From contig NZ_FNGH01000007.1 of the NCBI RefSeq assembly GCF_900102875.1, forward strand, positions 166,272 through 230,271: a stretch of DNA of 64,000 nucleotides, given 5' to 3'. A program made the position numbers and the translations under genes. Below the pieces are notes generated by a model. It saw nothing but the letters and a program-made list of their open reading frames with translations. It searched no databases and was not told the origin of the DNA. This DNA comes from Franzmannia pantelleriensis (GTDB lineage Bacteria; Pseudomonadota; Gammaproteobacteria; Pseudomonadales; Halomonadaceae). Shown here in pieces: positions 17,981-27,723 of the stretch (the first letter of the stretch is position 1; each line of letters begins with the position of its first letter).

Positions 17981-19239
17981 TGGCTAACCCGAACAAGGCG
18001 AAGGCGGAAAAGGGGCTCATGCGCTGGGTCGATGACCGTTTTCCCGCCACCCAGATGATCCAGGACCATCTGACCAAGTATTACGCCCCGAAGAACTTCA
18101 ACTTCTTCTATATCTTCGGCGTGCTCGCGCTGCTGGTGCTGGTCAACCAGATCCTTACCGGGGTATGGCTGACCATGAGTTACAACCCCTCCGGCGAGGG
18201 GGCCTTCGCGTCCGTCGAGTACATCATGCGCGACGTGGAGTGGGGGTGGCTGATCCGTTATCTGCACTCCACCGGCGCCTCGGCGTTCTTCGTGGTGATC
18301 TATCTACACATGTTCCGCGCGCTGCTCTACGGATCCTACAAGGCACCCCGCGAGCTGGTGTGGATCTTCGGCATGGCTATCTACCTGCTGCTCATGGCCG
18401 AGGCCTTCATGGGCTATCTGCTGCCCTGGGGCCAGATGTCCTACTGGGGAGCCCAGGTCATCATCTCACTGTTTGCCACGATTCCTTTCGTCGGTCCTGA
18501 TCTGGCGCAGTGGATTCGCGGTGACTTCCTGATCTCGGGCATCACCCTGAACCGCTTCTTTGCGCTGCACGTAGTGGCGCTGCCCATCGTAATACTGGCG
18601 CTGGTGGTGCTGCATATCATTGCCCTGCATGAGGTCGGTTCCAACAACCCCGACGGCATTGATATCAAGGAGAAAAAGGACGAGAGCGGCAAGCCCCTGG
18701 ACGGCATTCCGTTCCACCCCTACTACACCGTCAAGGATCTGGTGGGTATTGCGATCTTCCTGTTCGTTTTCGCGGCGGTAGTCTTCTACTTCCCTGAAGG
18801 CGGCGGCTACTTCTTGGAGCGGCCCAACTTCGAACCGGCCAACCCCATGGTGACGCCGGATCACATTGCGCCGGTGTGGTACTTCACACCCTTCTACGCG
18901 ATCCTGAGGGCGATCACCTTCGATATCGGTCCACTTCAGGCTGAGTTCCTCGGCGTGGTGTTCATGGGCGGTGCCATTGCGGTGCTCTTCGTGCTGCCCT
19001 GGCTCGATCGTAGCCCGGTACGCTCGATGCGCTACAAGGGGTGGATGTCGAAGTCGATGCTCATTATTTTCGCCTTGAGCTTCGTGATCCTGGGCATTCT
19101 GGGGGCGATTCCTGCTACGCCGATCCGTACCGCCGTGGCGCAGCTATGCACTGTTCTGTATTTCGCCTTCTTCCTGCTAATGCCGTTCTACACCAGGATG
19201 GAGAACACAAAACCCGTTCCGGAGAGGGTGACTGGCTAA
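17980..19239 (+). CDS. petB: Cytochrome b of the bc1 complex
   Basis: 419-residue integral membrane subunit with two b-type hemes and the quinol-oxidation and quinone-reduction sites. Heme histidines lie in the helix blocks GWLIRYLHSTGASAFFVVIYLHMFR and FFALHVVALPIVILALVVLHI. The Qo-site motif appears as TPDHIAPVWYFTPFYAILRA, with the variant PVWY in place of PEWY. About eight membrane helices. It shares one base with petA and one with petC. Confidence 0.96.
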   Translation: MANPNKAKAEKGLMRWVDDRFPATQMIQDHLTKYYAPKNFNFFYIFGVLALLVLVNQILTGVWLTMSYNPSGEGAFASVEYIMRDVEWGWLIRYLHSTGASAFFVVIYLHMFRALLYGSYKAPRELVWIFGMAIYLLLMAEAFMGYLLPWGQMSYWGAQVIISLFATIPFVGPDLAQWIRGDFLISGITLNRFFALHVVALPIVILALVVLHIIALHEVGSNNPDGIDIKEKKDESGKPLDGIPFHPYYTVKDLVGIAIFLFVFAAVVFYFPEGGGYFLERPNFEPANPMVTPDHIAPVWYFTPFYAILRAITFDIGPLQAEFLGVVFMGGAIAVLFVLPWLDRSPVRSMRYKGWMSKSMLIIFALSFVILGILGAIPATPIRTAVAQLCTVLYFAFFLLMPFYTRMENTKPVPERVTG

Positions 19240-20006
19240 TGAAAAAGCAATTGTTCGCACTGCTCTTCGCGCTGGTGCCGCTTACGGCCATGGCGGCACC
19301 GCTCCCCGAGCAGCCGTTTTCGATGACCCCGGACATCAATGACGAGGCCTCGCTGCAGCGGGGAATGCAGCTCTACGTCAACTACTGCATGGGCTGCCAC
19401 TCCCTGGAGCATCAGCGCTTTTCCCGGGCAGCAACCGATCTGGGCATGCCTCAGGATCTGGTCGAAGAGAACCTGATCTTCTCGTCGGCGCTGGCCTTCA
19501 ACGATCAGATGCGGATTGCCATGGAGGGGGATGATGGCGAAAGCTGGTTCGGTGTGGCACCGCCCGACCTGACGTTGTTCAACCGCATTAAGGGGCCCGA
19601 CTACATCTACTCCTATCTGCTGGGCTTCTATCGCGATGCCAGCCAACCGCTCGGTGTCAACAACATCGTGCTCGAGGCCTCGGCCATGCCCAATGTGCTG
19701 GAGCCGTTGCAGGGCGTGCAGGAGATGGTCTGCGCCGAGAGCGATCGCCCCATCGAGGGCGCCGAACTCGACCCGCTGTCTGGCAAGTATCAATCCTGTG
19801 AGGTGCTGCAGGTCACCCAGCCGGGCAAGCTGGAGCCCGACGAGTTCGAGGAGGCGGTCTATGACCTGACCAACTTCCTGGTCTACGTCGGCGAGCCGTC
19901 CAAGCTGAAGGCGCAGGCGCTGGGGCCCAAGGTGTTGATCTTCATCTTCATCTTCGGTGTCATCGCCTACCTGCTCAAGCGTGAATATTGGCGCGACGTT
20001 CACTAG
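19239..20006 (+). CDS. petC: Cytochrome c1 of the bc1 complex
   Basis: 255 residues with a Sec signal peptide (MKKQLFALLFALVPLTAMAA), a c-type heme motif C50-M-G-C53-H54, a candidate axial methionine in EASAMPNVL near 149, and a C-terminal membrane anchor (about 228-246, KVLIFIFIFGVIAYLL). It passes electrons from the Rieske centre to soluble cytochrome c. The ATG at 19239 overlaps the petB stop by one base; an upstream in-frame start is inside petB. Confidence 0.96.
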   Translation: MKKQLFALLFALVPLTAMAAPLPEQPFSMTPDINDEASLQRGMQLYVNYCMGCHSLEHQRFSRAATDLGMPQDLVEENLIFSSALAFNDQMRIAMEGDDGESWFGVAPPDLTLFNRIKGPDYIYSYLLGFYRDASQPLGVNNIVLEASAMPNVLEPLQGVQEMVCAESDRPIEGAELDPLSGKYQSCEVLQVTQPGKLEPDEFEEAVYDLTNFLVYVGEPSKLKAQALGPKVLIFIFIFGVIAYLLKREYWRDVH

Positions 20007-20070
20007 GTCGTTAGCCGCGCAAGCTATTGGGGCGTATGGCCAACAGGGTCATGCGCCCCCTGTTTATCCA

Positions 20071-20096
20071 GCCCCCACTGCTTGGTCGGTGGGGGC
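20071..20096 (+). terminator. Hairpin after petC
   Basis: GCCCCCAC, 10-base loop, GTGGGGGC. Perfect 8-pair stem in the 171-base petC-sspA gap, without a T-run. Confidence 0.45.
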
Positions 20097-20177
20097 AATC
20101 GCGCTGACGCGCCACTGCCACCGAGGGGTTGCACGGCGTGTTATCATGCGATTTCGAATTGATGCGAGGATTGTTAC

Positions 20178-20804
20178 ATGGGTGTAGTGGCCAAGCGTTC
20201 GTCGATGACGTTCTATTCCGGTAGTGACGACCACCTCAGCCATCGGGTGCGTATCGTGCTGGCCGAAAAGGGCGTGGCCGTGGACATTCTGGAAGTCGCC
20301 GACGGCAGTCAGCCGGAAGAGCTCGCTGATCTCAATCCTTACAACAGCGTACCAACGCTGGTGGATCGCGATCTGGTGCTGTATGAGTCCAAGGTGATGA
20401 TGGAGTACCTCGACGAGCGTTTCCCGCATCCGCCGCTGCTGCCGGTCTATCCGGTGGCGCGCGCGCAGAGTCGGTTATGGATGCATCGTATCGAACGCGA
20501 GTGGTGCCCGCTGGTCGAACAGATCGTTGGCGGTAGCAAGAAGGACGCCGACAAGGCGCGCAAGGAGCTTCGCGAGAGCCTGGTCGGTATCTCACCGATC
20601 TTTGAAGATATGCCGTTCTTCATGAGTGAGGAATTCTCGCTGGTCGACTGCTGCCTGGCGCCGCTGCTGTGGCGTCTGCCGGCACTCGGCATCGAGCTCC
20701 CGGAGAAGCAGGTCAAGCCGCTGATTGGCTATATGGAGCGCCTGTTTGAACGCGATGCCTTCAAGGCTGCGCTGTCCGAGACCGAGCGCGAGATGCGCAC
20801 CTGA
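20178..20804 (+). CDS. sspA: Stringent starvation protein A
   Basis: 208-residue glutathione S-transferase fold protein. The thioredoxin-like domain begins [23 protein letters not shown]; the family lacks the catalytic GST residue. [27 protein letters not shown] is a strong SspA match. SspA binds RNA polymerase and helps late phage and stress gene transcription in E. coli. The neighbours petC and sspB give the conserved pet-sspAB order. Confidence 0.95.
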   Translation: MGVVAKRSSMTFYSGSDDHLSHRVRIVLAEKGVAVDILEVADGSQPEELADLNPYNSVPTLVDRDLVLYESKVMMEYLDERFPHPPLLPVYPVARAQSRLWMHRIEREWCPLVEQIVGGSKKDADKARKELRESLVGISPIFEDMPFFMSEEFSLVDCCLAPLLWRLPALGIELPEKQVKPLIGYMERLFERDAFKAALSETEREMRT

Positions 20805-20853
20805 CATTCATGTCGTCGGCCACCGCCGACGGTACCCATTGCAGGAGGCAGAC

Positions 20854-21339
20854 ATGCTGTCGAGCCGACCCTACTTGGCCAGAGCCCTCTATCAGTGGCT
20901 GCTGGATAACGATCAGACGCCGTATATCGTGGTCGATGCCGAGCACGCTGATGTGGCGGTACCGCGGCAGTTCGTGCAGAACGGCCAGATCGTGCTCAAC
21001 GTTGCGCCCACTGCGGTGCGCGACCTGATGATGGAGAATGAGGCCATTACCTTCAATGCACGCTTTGGCGGTCAGCCAATGCAGGTGGTGGTGCCCAGTC
21101 AGGCGCTGATCGCATTGTACGCGCGAGAAAACGGCGTCGGTATGGTGTTCGGTCACGAGCCGGTAATGCCCGGTTTCGAGGCTGAAGTCGCCAGCGACGA
21201 GGCAGCGTCGGAGGATGCGGCGTCGCCATCGCTGTCTAGCGTCGACGCTGAGTCGCCCGGCGGCGAGCAGGACGATGAGACCGGTGAGGAGAGTGGCGCG
21301 CCGCCCAAGGGGCGTCCCTCGCTGCGTGTGATCAAGTAG
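20854..21339 (+). CDS. sspB: ClpXP adaptor protein SspB
   Basis: 161 residues. The N-terminal substrate-binding domain starts SSRPYLARALYQWLLDN and binds ssrA-tagged proteins. A long acidic, low-complexity linker (about 108-150) leads to the C-terminal GRPSLRVIK, which is the conserved ClpX-docking peptide. The ATG at 20854 has GGAGG 7 bases upstream. Together with sspA it forms a two-gene unit, closed by a hairpin. Confidence 0.95.
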   Translation: MLSSRPYLARALYQWLLDNDQTPYIVVDAEHADVAVPRQFVQNGQIVLNVAPTAVRDLMMENEAITFNARFGGQPMQVVVPSQALIALYARENGVGMVFGHEPVMPGFEAEVASDEAASEDAASPSLSSVDAESPGGEQDDETGEESGAPPKGRPSLRVIK

Positions 21340-21358
21340 TCATATGCCCCTTCCCATG

Positions 21359-21394
21359 ACGCAAAACGGCAGCCAATCGGCTGCCGTTTTGCGT
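21359..21394. terminator. Bidirectional terminator between sspB and dolP
   Basis: ACGCAAAACGGCAGCC, loop AATC, GGCTGCCGTTTTGCGT: perfect 16-base arms with A/T runs at the base that serve both convergent genes. Confidence 0.75.
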
Positions 21395-21407
21395 TGCCTG
21401 CGACACA

Positions 21408-21965
21408 TCAGTCGAGATATTCGAAGGCCTTGACGATGCGCTGCACGCCGTTGATGCCGGAGACCGCATTGACGATGCGATCGGCCTCCTCGCGGGTGGC
21501 GATACCCATCAGGTAGACGCTGGCGTTCTCGGTGATGGCGCGGACGCGTCGCGCATCGATGCGTTCGTCGGCGATCAGCGTCGAGCGTACCCGGGTGGTG
21601 ATCCAGGTGTCGGTGGTGCGCTGGGCGAGGGGCACGTTGGCGGCTACTGCCAGTTCGTTGTGGACGCGGCGCACATTGCGGGTAGCGGTGGCGACGTCCT
21701 GTGCCTTGTTCTTGAGCTCCTCGCTAGGTACCTGGCCGGTCAGGAGGACGATGCCGTTGTAGCTGTCGACGTTGACACGGGCATCATTGAAGCGCGCGTC
21801 TTCACGCGACAGGTTGCCCTTGATGCGACTCTCGATGCCCTGGTCCTCGACTTGGCTGCCGAAGGTCCTGGAGCCGTGGTCTTCGGGGCCGGCGGACATC
21901 TGGGCGCAGCCGGAGAGCGCGATGCTCAGCGCCATGAGGGTGGATATCACAAGTCCTTTCTTCAT
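21408..21965 (-). CDS. dolP: Dual-BON-domain outer-membrane lipoprotein DolP (YraP)
   Basis: 185 residues with a lipoprotein signal (MKKGLVISTLMALSIALSGC, lipobox LSGC). Two BON domains follow: about 45-110 (IKGNLSREDARFNDARVNVDS...VLLTGQV) and about 120-185 (TRVRSTLIADERIDARR...VYLMGIATREEADR). DolP supports outer-membrane integrity and BAM function in E. coli. It lies downstream of diaA, matching the lpoA-yraN-diaA-dolP order. Confidence 0.93.
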   Translation of the reverse strand: MKKGLVISTLMALSIALSGCAQMSAGPEDHGSRTFGSQVEDQGIESRIKGNLSREDARFNDARVNVDSYNGIVLLTGQVPSEELKNKAQDVATATRNVRRVHNELAVAANVPLAQRTTDTWITTRVRSTLIADERIDARRVRAITENASVYLMGIATREEADRIVNAVSGINGVQRIVKAFEYLD

Positions 21966-21994
21966 GCGTGTCACTCGCTTTTCGGGTCTCAGGG

Positions 21995-22609
<615 letters not shown>

Positions 22610-22978
22610 TCAGAACGCTTCGAAGGCGCCTCGCACCCACTGGATGTCGAGGTTTGGGGCATGGCCTATCACGGCCACCACATCGAAGCGGCAGGCACAT
22701 GATAGCCCGTTGCGTAGCAGATAAAAACGCGCCGCCTTGATCAGGCGGCGCTGCTTGGTGGGGGTAACGAACTCGAGCGGATGGCCGTGCCGGCAATCGG
22801 CGCGGTGCTTGACCTCGACGAACACCAGAATATCGCCGTCGCGCATGACCAGGTCGAGTTCGCCGCCCTTGGCATGCTGGTTGCTGGCCACCAGCTGCAG
22901 GCCGCGCCGTGTCAGCCAGTCGGCCACGGCGCGCTCGATCTGCGCGCCGCGCTGGCGGGCGTCAGCGGGCCCGGCCAT
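22610..22978 (-). CDS. yraN: UPF0102 family protein YraN
   Basis: 122-residue protein with a restriction-endonuclease-like fold. The pattern GAQIERAVADWLTRRGLQLV...GGELDLVMRDGDILVFVEVKHR carries the E-x(n)-D-x(n)-E-x-K nuclease motif. The function is not established. The start at 22978 overlaps the end of lpoA by 17 bases. Confidence 0.9.
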   Translation of the reverse strand: MAGPADARQRGAQIERAVADWLTRRGLQLVASNQHAKGGELDLVMRDGDILVFVEVKHRADCRHGHPLEFVTPTKQRRLIKAARFYLLRNGLSCACRFDVVAVIGHAPNLDIQWVRGAFEAF

Positions 22979-24818
22979 CGTCGAAGACACTGCCGTTGTC
23001 GGCGTCGGCATCCGGGTCACGCAGCCGGGGCATGCCGTCACCAAGCAGCCCGTCACGATGGATCATGCCCAGCGGTAGCTGCGGCACGCCGTTGACGAAA
23101 GTGGCCCAAGGCAGCTCGCGGTAGATGCGACCGTCGCTCTCGGCGCGCAGGGTGCCGGTGGCACCCTGCACCTCGCTGCCGGATATGGCCTGCAGTTGGG
23201 GCAGACGACGTGCCAGTTCGTAGGCATCTACGCCCATGGCGTTGAGCTTGAACAGGGCTGGATCGTTGTCTTCGCGCAGTTCCATGAAGCTGCCAAAAAA
23301 GGGAACCGCGTTCTCGCCGCCGACTGCGGCATGGGGAATCAGCCATGGAATATCGGGGAACTGCACATCATCCAGGTCGTGGTCGATGCGGGGTTGCGGC
23401 CGGCCTTCATAGAGGTGCGAGGTGGCGTAGATCGGCAGGTTGCTGGCGTAGTAGAAATCCAGCATCGGCGGTACCTGGCGGGCGTAGCTTGGCAGTGCCA
23501 GCAGGAACAGCATATCGACGTTGCCGAGTTGAGCGCGTTCGCCGCTTACGCTGAGCAGCGGTCGAATGGCGCCAGCGACTGCTCCGCCGGGGTCGTAGCG
23601 CACCGCCGAGGTGACGCTGCCGCCCTGGCGCTCCCACTCGCGACGAAAGGCTGTGCCGACGCGCTCGCCCCAGTCATTGTCCGGGACCAGCACGGCACTG
23701 CGGCGGTGGCCGTCGAGGTAGGCGCGACGTGCTACTTGGCGCGCTTCATCTTCCGCCGAGAGGCCGTACTGGAAGAGATTCTCGGCATTGTTGCGTTCAC
23801 CGTAACCGTAGTTCAGGGCCAGAGTTGGCAGCGGTACGCTGTCGCGATTCTCGAGCGCGGTGACCTGGTCCTTGTCGAGGGGCCCGATCACCACTTGGGC
23901 GCCGGCCATATTGGCCTCGGCGTAGAGTGCCTGGAGGTCACCGCTGGTGGCGTCGATGAAGGTAATTTGCGGTGTTGATTGACCATTGTTGCCAGCCTCC
24001 ATGTGGCGGGCGCGGATGCCGCGGCGGATCTGCTCGGCGACATCTGCCAGCGGGCCGGACTCTGGCAGCAGCACGGCGATGCGCCGCACGTCCTGGTCGC
24101 GCAGTTCGCGCAGCTCGGTCAGCTCATTGGGCGGACGGCGTGCGGCAGGGTGGTTGGCGTTGCGCTCGCGCCAGTCGCCAAAGCGGTCGAGAAAGCGGGT
24201 GATGTCGCCGCCGCTCTGGCGCTGCAGGTCGATGACCTCGAGCCAGCCGGCGGTGAGCCGGTCGGGGTCCTCGCCGAGGGTCGCCAGTTCCTGGCGGTTG
24301 AGGCGCGTGAGCTGACGCCAGATGTCATCGTTGAGTACCGGGTTGTCGGTATCGGCCTGCACGCGGAGTAACGCCCGTGACGAGGCCAGCGGCTCACCGA
24401 TCCGTCCCAGTGACAGCCCCTGCCGATAGCGCAGCGCATTACGGTCGTCGTTCTCCATGGCGATCCCTTCATCAAGGATGCTGGCTGCCTGGAGCACGCT
24501 GGAGTCGTCCTCGAAATCGTAGGCCAGGCCGGACAGCAGTACTGCCCACTGCACCCGCCGGGCATCATCCAGGAGGCTATCGTCGAGGCTCTCGGCCACC
24601 TCGAAAGCCTGCGCCTCATCGCCGCGCCGTGCTAGGATGTCGGCCGCCTCGAGGCGCGTGGCGGCGGCCTCGTCGGGTGGCTGATCGACGGCGCGCTCGA
24701 GCAGGGTCTCGGGCTCAGGATCGGTGATCCTGTCGACCACGCCGATAGGCGCGGCACAGCCTGCCACCATCAGCGCCAGCAGGGCGGCAAACAGCAGGCC
24801 GCGAGGCGATTTGTCCAT
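22962..24818 (-). CDS. lpoA: Outer-membrane lipoprotein activator of PBP1a, LpoA
   Basis: 618 residues. Lipoprotein signal with lipobox VAGC near residue 21. An N-terminal helical TPR-like region (about 30-250) is followed by a periplasmic-binding-protein fold (about 250-600; RIAVLLPESGPLADVAEQIRRGIRA). LpoA reaches through the periplasm to stimulate the PBP1a transpeptidase. It is divergent from rsmI across only 40 bases, as in other gammaproteobacteria. Confidence 0.93.
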   Translation of the reverse strand: MDKSPRGLLFAALLALMVAGCAAPIGVVDRITDPEPETLLERAVDQPPDEAAATRLEAADILARRGDEAQAFEVAESLDDSLLDDARRVQWAVLLSGLAYDFEDDSSVLQAASILDEGIAMENDDRNALRYRQGLSLGRIGEPLASSRALLRVQADTDNPVLNDDIWRQLTRLNRQELATLGEDPDRLTAGWLEVIDLQRQSGGDITRFLDRFGDWRERNANHPAARRPPNELTELRELRDQDVRRIAVLLPESGPLADVAEQIRRGIRARHMEAGNNGQSTPQITFIDATSGDLQALYAEANMAGAQVVIGPLDKDQVTALENRDSVPLPTLALNYGYGERNNAENLFQYGLSAEDEARQVARRAYLDGHRRSAVLVPDNDWGERVGTAFRREWERQGGSVTSAVRYDPGGAVAGAIRPLLSVSGERAQLGNVDMLFLLALPSYARQVPPMLDFYYASNLPIYATSHLYEGRPQPRIDHDLDDVQFPDIPWLIPHAAVGGENAVPFFGSFMELREDNDPALFKLNAMGVDAYELARRLPQLQAISGSEVQGATGTLRAESDGRIYRELPWATFVNGVPQLPLGMIHRDGLLGDGMPRLRDPDADADNGSVFDDGRAR

Positions 24819-24858
24819 AAATCCTATTCCCTTGTCTGGGTCCTGTGGAGGTACCGGT

Positions 24859-25716
24859 ATGTCTGACTCAGCTTATGGGGCATTGTACGTGGTCGCCACG
24901 CCGATTGGGAATCTCGACGACCTTTCCCCGCGGGCGGCACGGGTGCTCGGCGAGGTGGCGGTGATCGCCGCCGAGGACACCCGCCACAGTGCCCGGCTGC
25001 TGCGACATCTGGGCCTCGAGCGGCCGATGTTGTCGTTGCATGAGCACAATGAGGCGGCGCGGGTATCGCAGCTGGCTGCACGCCTGGCTGCTGGTGACGA
25101 TGTGGCGTTGATCAGCGATGCCGGTACGCCGCTGATCTGCGACCCGGGCTTCGTGCTGGTACGCGAACTGCGCGATGCCGGTCATCGCATCGTGCCGGTG
25201 CCGGGGGCGTGTGCGCTGGTGGCCGGGCTCAGTGCAGCGGGGCTACCCACCGATCGCTTCACTTTCATCGGCTTCCTGCCCGCCAAAGGCGCCTCTCGGC
25301 GCGCCCGGCTCGAGGCCCTGGCGGAGCGTGACGAGACGCTGGTCTGCTATGAATCGCCGCACCGGATCCGTGACACCCTCGACGATCTTGCCACGGTGCT
25401 TGGCGAGCGCCGGGTGGTGTTGGCGCGGGAGTTGACCAAGACCTTCGAGACCTTTCTCGACGGCAGCGCGGAGGCTTTGTTGGCGCGCCTGCAGGAGGAT
25501 CCTGACCAGGCCCGCGGTGAGTTCGTGGTGATGGTCGCCGGGGCGCCGCCGCGCGATGAGTCGGAGCAAGCCACGCTGGAGGCCGACCAGCTGCTCGCCG
25601 CGCTGTTGGCAGAGGGCGTCGGCGTCAAGCAAGCGGCGGCAGTGGCGACGCGAGTGCTGGGCGGCGCCAAGAAGGCCTGGTACGCGCGAGCCCAGGCACT
25701 CAAGGATGCTGACTGA
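24859..25716 (+). CDS. rsmI: 16S rRNA 2'-O-methyltransferase RsmI (C1402)
   Basis: 285 residues of the tetrapyrrole-methylase superfamily. It begins ALYVVATPIGNLDDLSPRA; VIAAEDTRHSARLL and ALISDAGTPLICDPGF are RsmI hallmarks. The start at 24859 has GGAGG 7 bases upstream; a longer frame reaches back over lpoA. It modifies the decoding centre of 16S rRNA together with RsmH, encoded nearby. Repeat copy C begins 13 bases after its stop. Confidence 0.95.
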   Translation: MSDSAYGALYVVATPIGNLDDLSPRAARVLGEVAVIAAEDTRHSARLLRHLGLERPMLSLHEHNEAARVSQLAARLAAGDDVALISDAGTPLICDPGFVLVRELRDAGHRIVPVPGACALVAGLSAAGLPTDRFTFIGFLPAKGASRRARLEALAERDETLVCYESPHRIRDTLDDLATVLGERRVVLARELTKTFETFLDGSAEALLARLQEDPDQARGEFVVMVAGAPPRDESEQATLEADQLLAALLAEGVGVKQAAAVATRVLGGAKKAWYARAQALKDAD

Positions 25717-25729
25717 GTCACGATCGTGG

Positions 25730-25958
25730 TTGCCTTCAGCGAGGGGCGCCGGGGACAGGTCGAAGAGGAGGTTCTACGCCATGGGTTCGGAGCACTGCTC
25801 CGAACGGGCTGGCCATGGATGGCCAGCCCCGGTCCTGCAAGCGGAGCAGGACGCGAGAGCGCAGCAGGGCGTAGGTAGCGCCCAGGGACGGGTTTACAGC
25901 GCCTCCTCGCAGGCCTGTCGACGGATCAGTCCCGAGCGGTGCCGCCTCTCTGCGATAG
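25730..25958 (+). repeat. Dispersed structured intergenic repeat, copy C (long form, intact)
   Basis: About 229 bases, the best-folded copy. Closing stems GACAGG (25754-25759)/CCTGTC (25914-25919) and GAGGAGG (25765-25771)/CCTCCTC (25902-25908). Inside are four hairpins: GTTCGGAGCA/TGCTCCGAAC (25785-25805), GGGCTGGCCAT/ATGGCCAGCCC (25806-25829), GTCCTGC/GCAGGAC (25832-25852) and GGGCGT-AGGTA-GCGCCC (25867-25883). Same orientation as copies A and B, again between a gene end and the next promoter. It fills most of the 303-base gap between rsmI and rnpB. Confidence 0.9.
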
Positions 25959-25981
25959 CCCCGAGTTTCTCCACCGGTTGC

Positions 25982-26010
25982 TTGAGGGGGGGCTGGCGCG
26001 CTGTTATTCT
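25982..26010 (+). promoter_or_regulatory. Candidate sigma-70 promoter for rnpB
   Basis: TTGAGG (25982-25987), 17-base spacer, TATTCT (26005-26010). The RNA would start about 10 bases later at the first base of the P1 helix. Confidence 0.6.
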
Positions 26011-26019
26011 TCCCGGCTT

Positions 26020-26386
<367 letters not shown>

Positions 26387-26442
26387 ATTTTCATCGCTGA
26401 CTGCGATTGTCTGCCACCCGCAGTGCCCGCATCGAGAAACTC

Positions 26443-27399
26443 ATGTCATCACCCGAGAATGCCGCGGCCTCGCCCTCCTATCATCACGCAAGCGTGTTGC
26501 TCGACGGCGCGGTGGATGCACTGGTGCATGCCCGCGACGGTATCTACCTGGACGGCACTTTCGGCCGCGGCGGACACTCACGGGCAATTCTCGAGCGTCT
26601 CGATGCCAATGGACGGCTGATGGCCATCGACCGCGACCCCGACGCGCTGGCCGCCGCTGACGATATCGTCGATCCGCGCTTCATGATCGAGCGTGGCGAG
26701 TTCGCCCGCCTCGGCGATATCGCTGCCGCGCATGGGGTGCATGGTAAGCTGGCTGGCATCCTGCTCGATATCGGCGTCTCCTCGCCGCAGCTTGACGATC
26801 CTGAGCGCGGCTTCAGTTTTCTGCGCGACGGGCCGCTGGACATGCGTATGGACCCCAGTCAGGGCGAGAGTGCGGCGCAGTTCCTGGCGCGTGCTGGCGA
26901 AGCCGAGATGGCCGGGGTGTTCAAGGCCTACGGCGAGGAGCGCTACGCCAAGCGTCTGGCGCGGGCGATCATTGCCCGCCGCGCGGAGCAGCCTTTCACC
27001 CGCACCGCCGATCTCGCCGCGGTGGTGAAGGCGGCACACCCGGCCTGGGAGAAGCACAAGCACCCAGCCACGCGGGTCTTCCAGGCGCTGCGCATTCAGG
27101 TCAATGGTGAGCTCGAGCAGCTCGATGCCGCGCTGGCGGCGGCGCTAGAGGCGCTGGCGCCGGGGGGGCATCTGGTGGTCATCAGTTTCCACTCGCTGGA
27201 GGACCGTCGCGTCAAGCGGTTCATCCGTGACCACGTGCGCGGGGATACCCATTTGCCTCGCGGCATGCCAATCCGCGATGATCAACTCGAGCGTCGCCTT
27301 GAAGCACTGGGCAAGGCACGCCGCGCCGGTGCCGATGAGGTCGACGACAATCCCCGGGCGCGCAGTGCCGTGCTGCGTGCCGCGCGCAAGCGGAGCTAA
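26443..27399 (+). CDS. rsmH: 16S rRNA m4C1402 methyltransferase RsmH (MraW)
   Basis: 318-residue SAM-dependent methyltransferase. The SAM motif is [16 protein letters not shown], followed by [20 protein letters not shown] and the C-terminal [17 protein letters not shown]. The ATG at 26443 fits the family start ([14 protein letters not shown]); a TTG at 26407 is possible but unneeded. First gene of the division and cell-wall cluster; mraZ, normally upstream, is absent. The gap to rnpB is only 56 bases, so the promoter must lie there or in rnpB. Confidence 0.95.
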   Translation: MSSPENAAASPSYHHASVLLDGAVDALVHARDGIYLDGTFGRGGHSRAILERLDANGRLMAIDRDPDALAAADDIVDPRFMIERGEFARLGDIAAAHGVHGKLAGILLDIGVSSPQLDDPERGFSFLRDGPLDMRMDPSQGESAAQFLARAGEAEMAGVFKAYGEERYAKRLARAIIARRAEQPFTRTADLAAVVKAAHPAWEKHKHPATRVFQALRIQVNGELEQLDAALAAALEALAPGGHLVVISFHSLEDRRVKRFIRDHVRGDTHLPRGMPIRDDQLERRLEALGKARRAGADEVDDNPRARSAVLRAARKRS

Positions 27400-27408
27400 G
27401 GGCAGTCG

Positions 27409-27723
27409 ATGAGTCAGGGACGCAAGCGGTTCACGGTGCTGTCAGGATGGCGTCAACGGCTGAGCCTGGTGGTCGTGATCGGCTTGGTGGTGGCCACACT
27501 GGCTAGCGCCATGGCGGTGATCGCATCGAGCCACCTGACCCGTGTGCAATATGCTCGGCTGCAGCAACTCGAACGAGAACAGAATCAGCTGCAGACCGAA
27601 TGGGGCCAGCTGCTGCTCGAAGAGAGCGCCTGGTCATCGCCGGCGCGTATCGAGCGCCTAGCCATCGAGCGCCTTGACATGCGCTTGCCCGATGTCAATG
27701 AGGTCGAGGTCATTCGCCCATGA
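27409..27723 (+). CDS. ftsL: Cell division protein FtsL
   Basis: 104-residue bitopic division protein. A basic cytoplasmic tail, one membrane helix (about 20-40, LVVVIGLVVATLASAMAVI) and a periplasmic leucine-zipper coiled coil (YARLQQLEREQNQLQTEW), ending with the typical RIERLAIERLDMRLP. It forms the FtsQLB complex that activates FtsWI. It overlaps ftsI by 4 bases. Confidence 0.93.
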   Translation: MSQGRKRFTVLSGWRQRLSLVVVIGLVVATLASAMAVIASSHLTRVQYARLQQLEREQNQLQTEWGQLLLEESAWSSPARIERLAIERLDMRLPDVNEVEVIRP

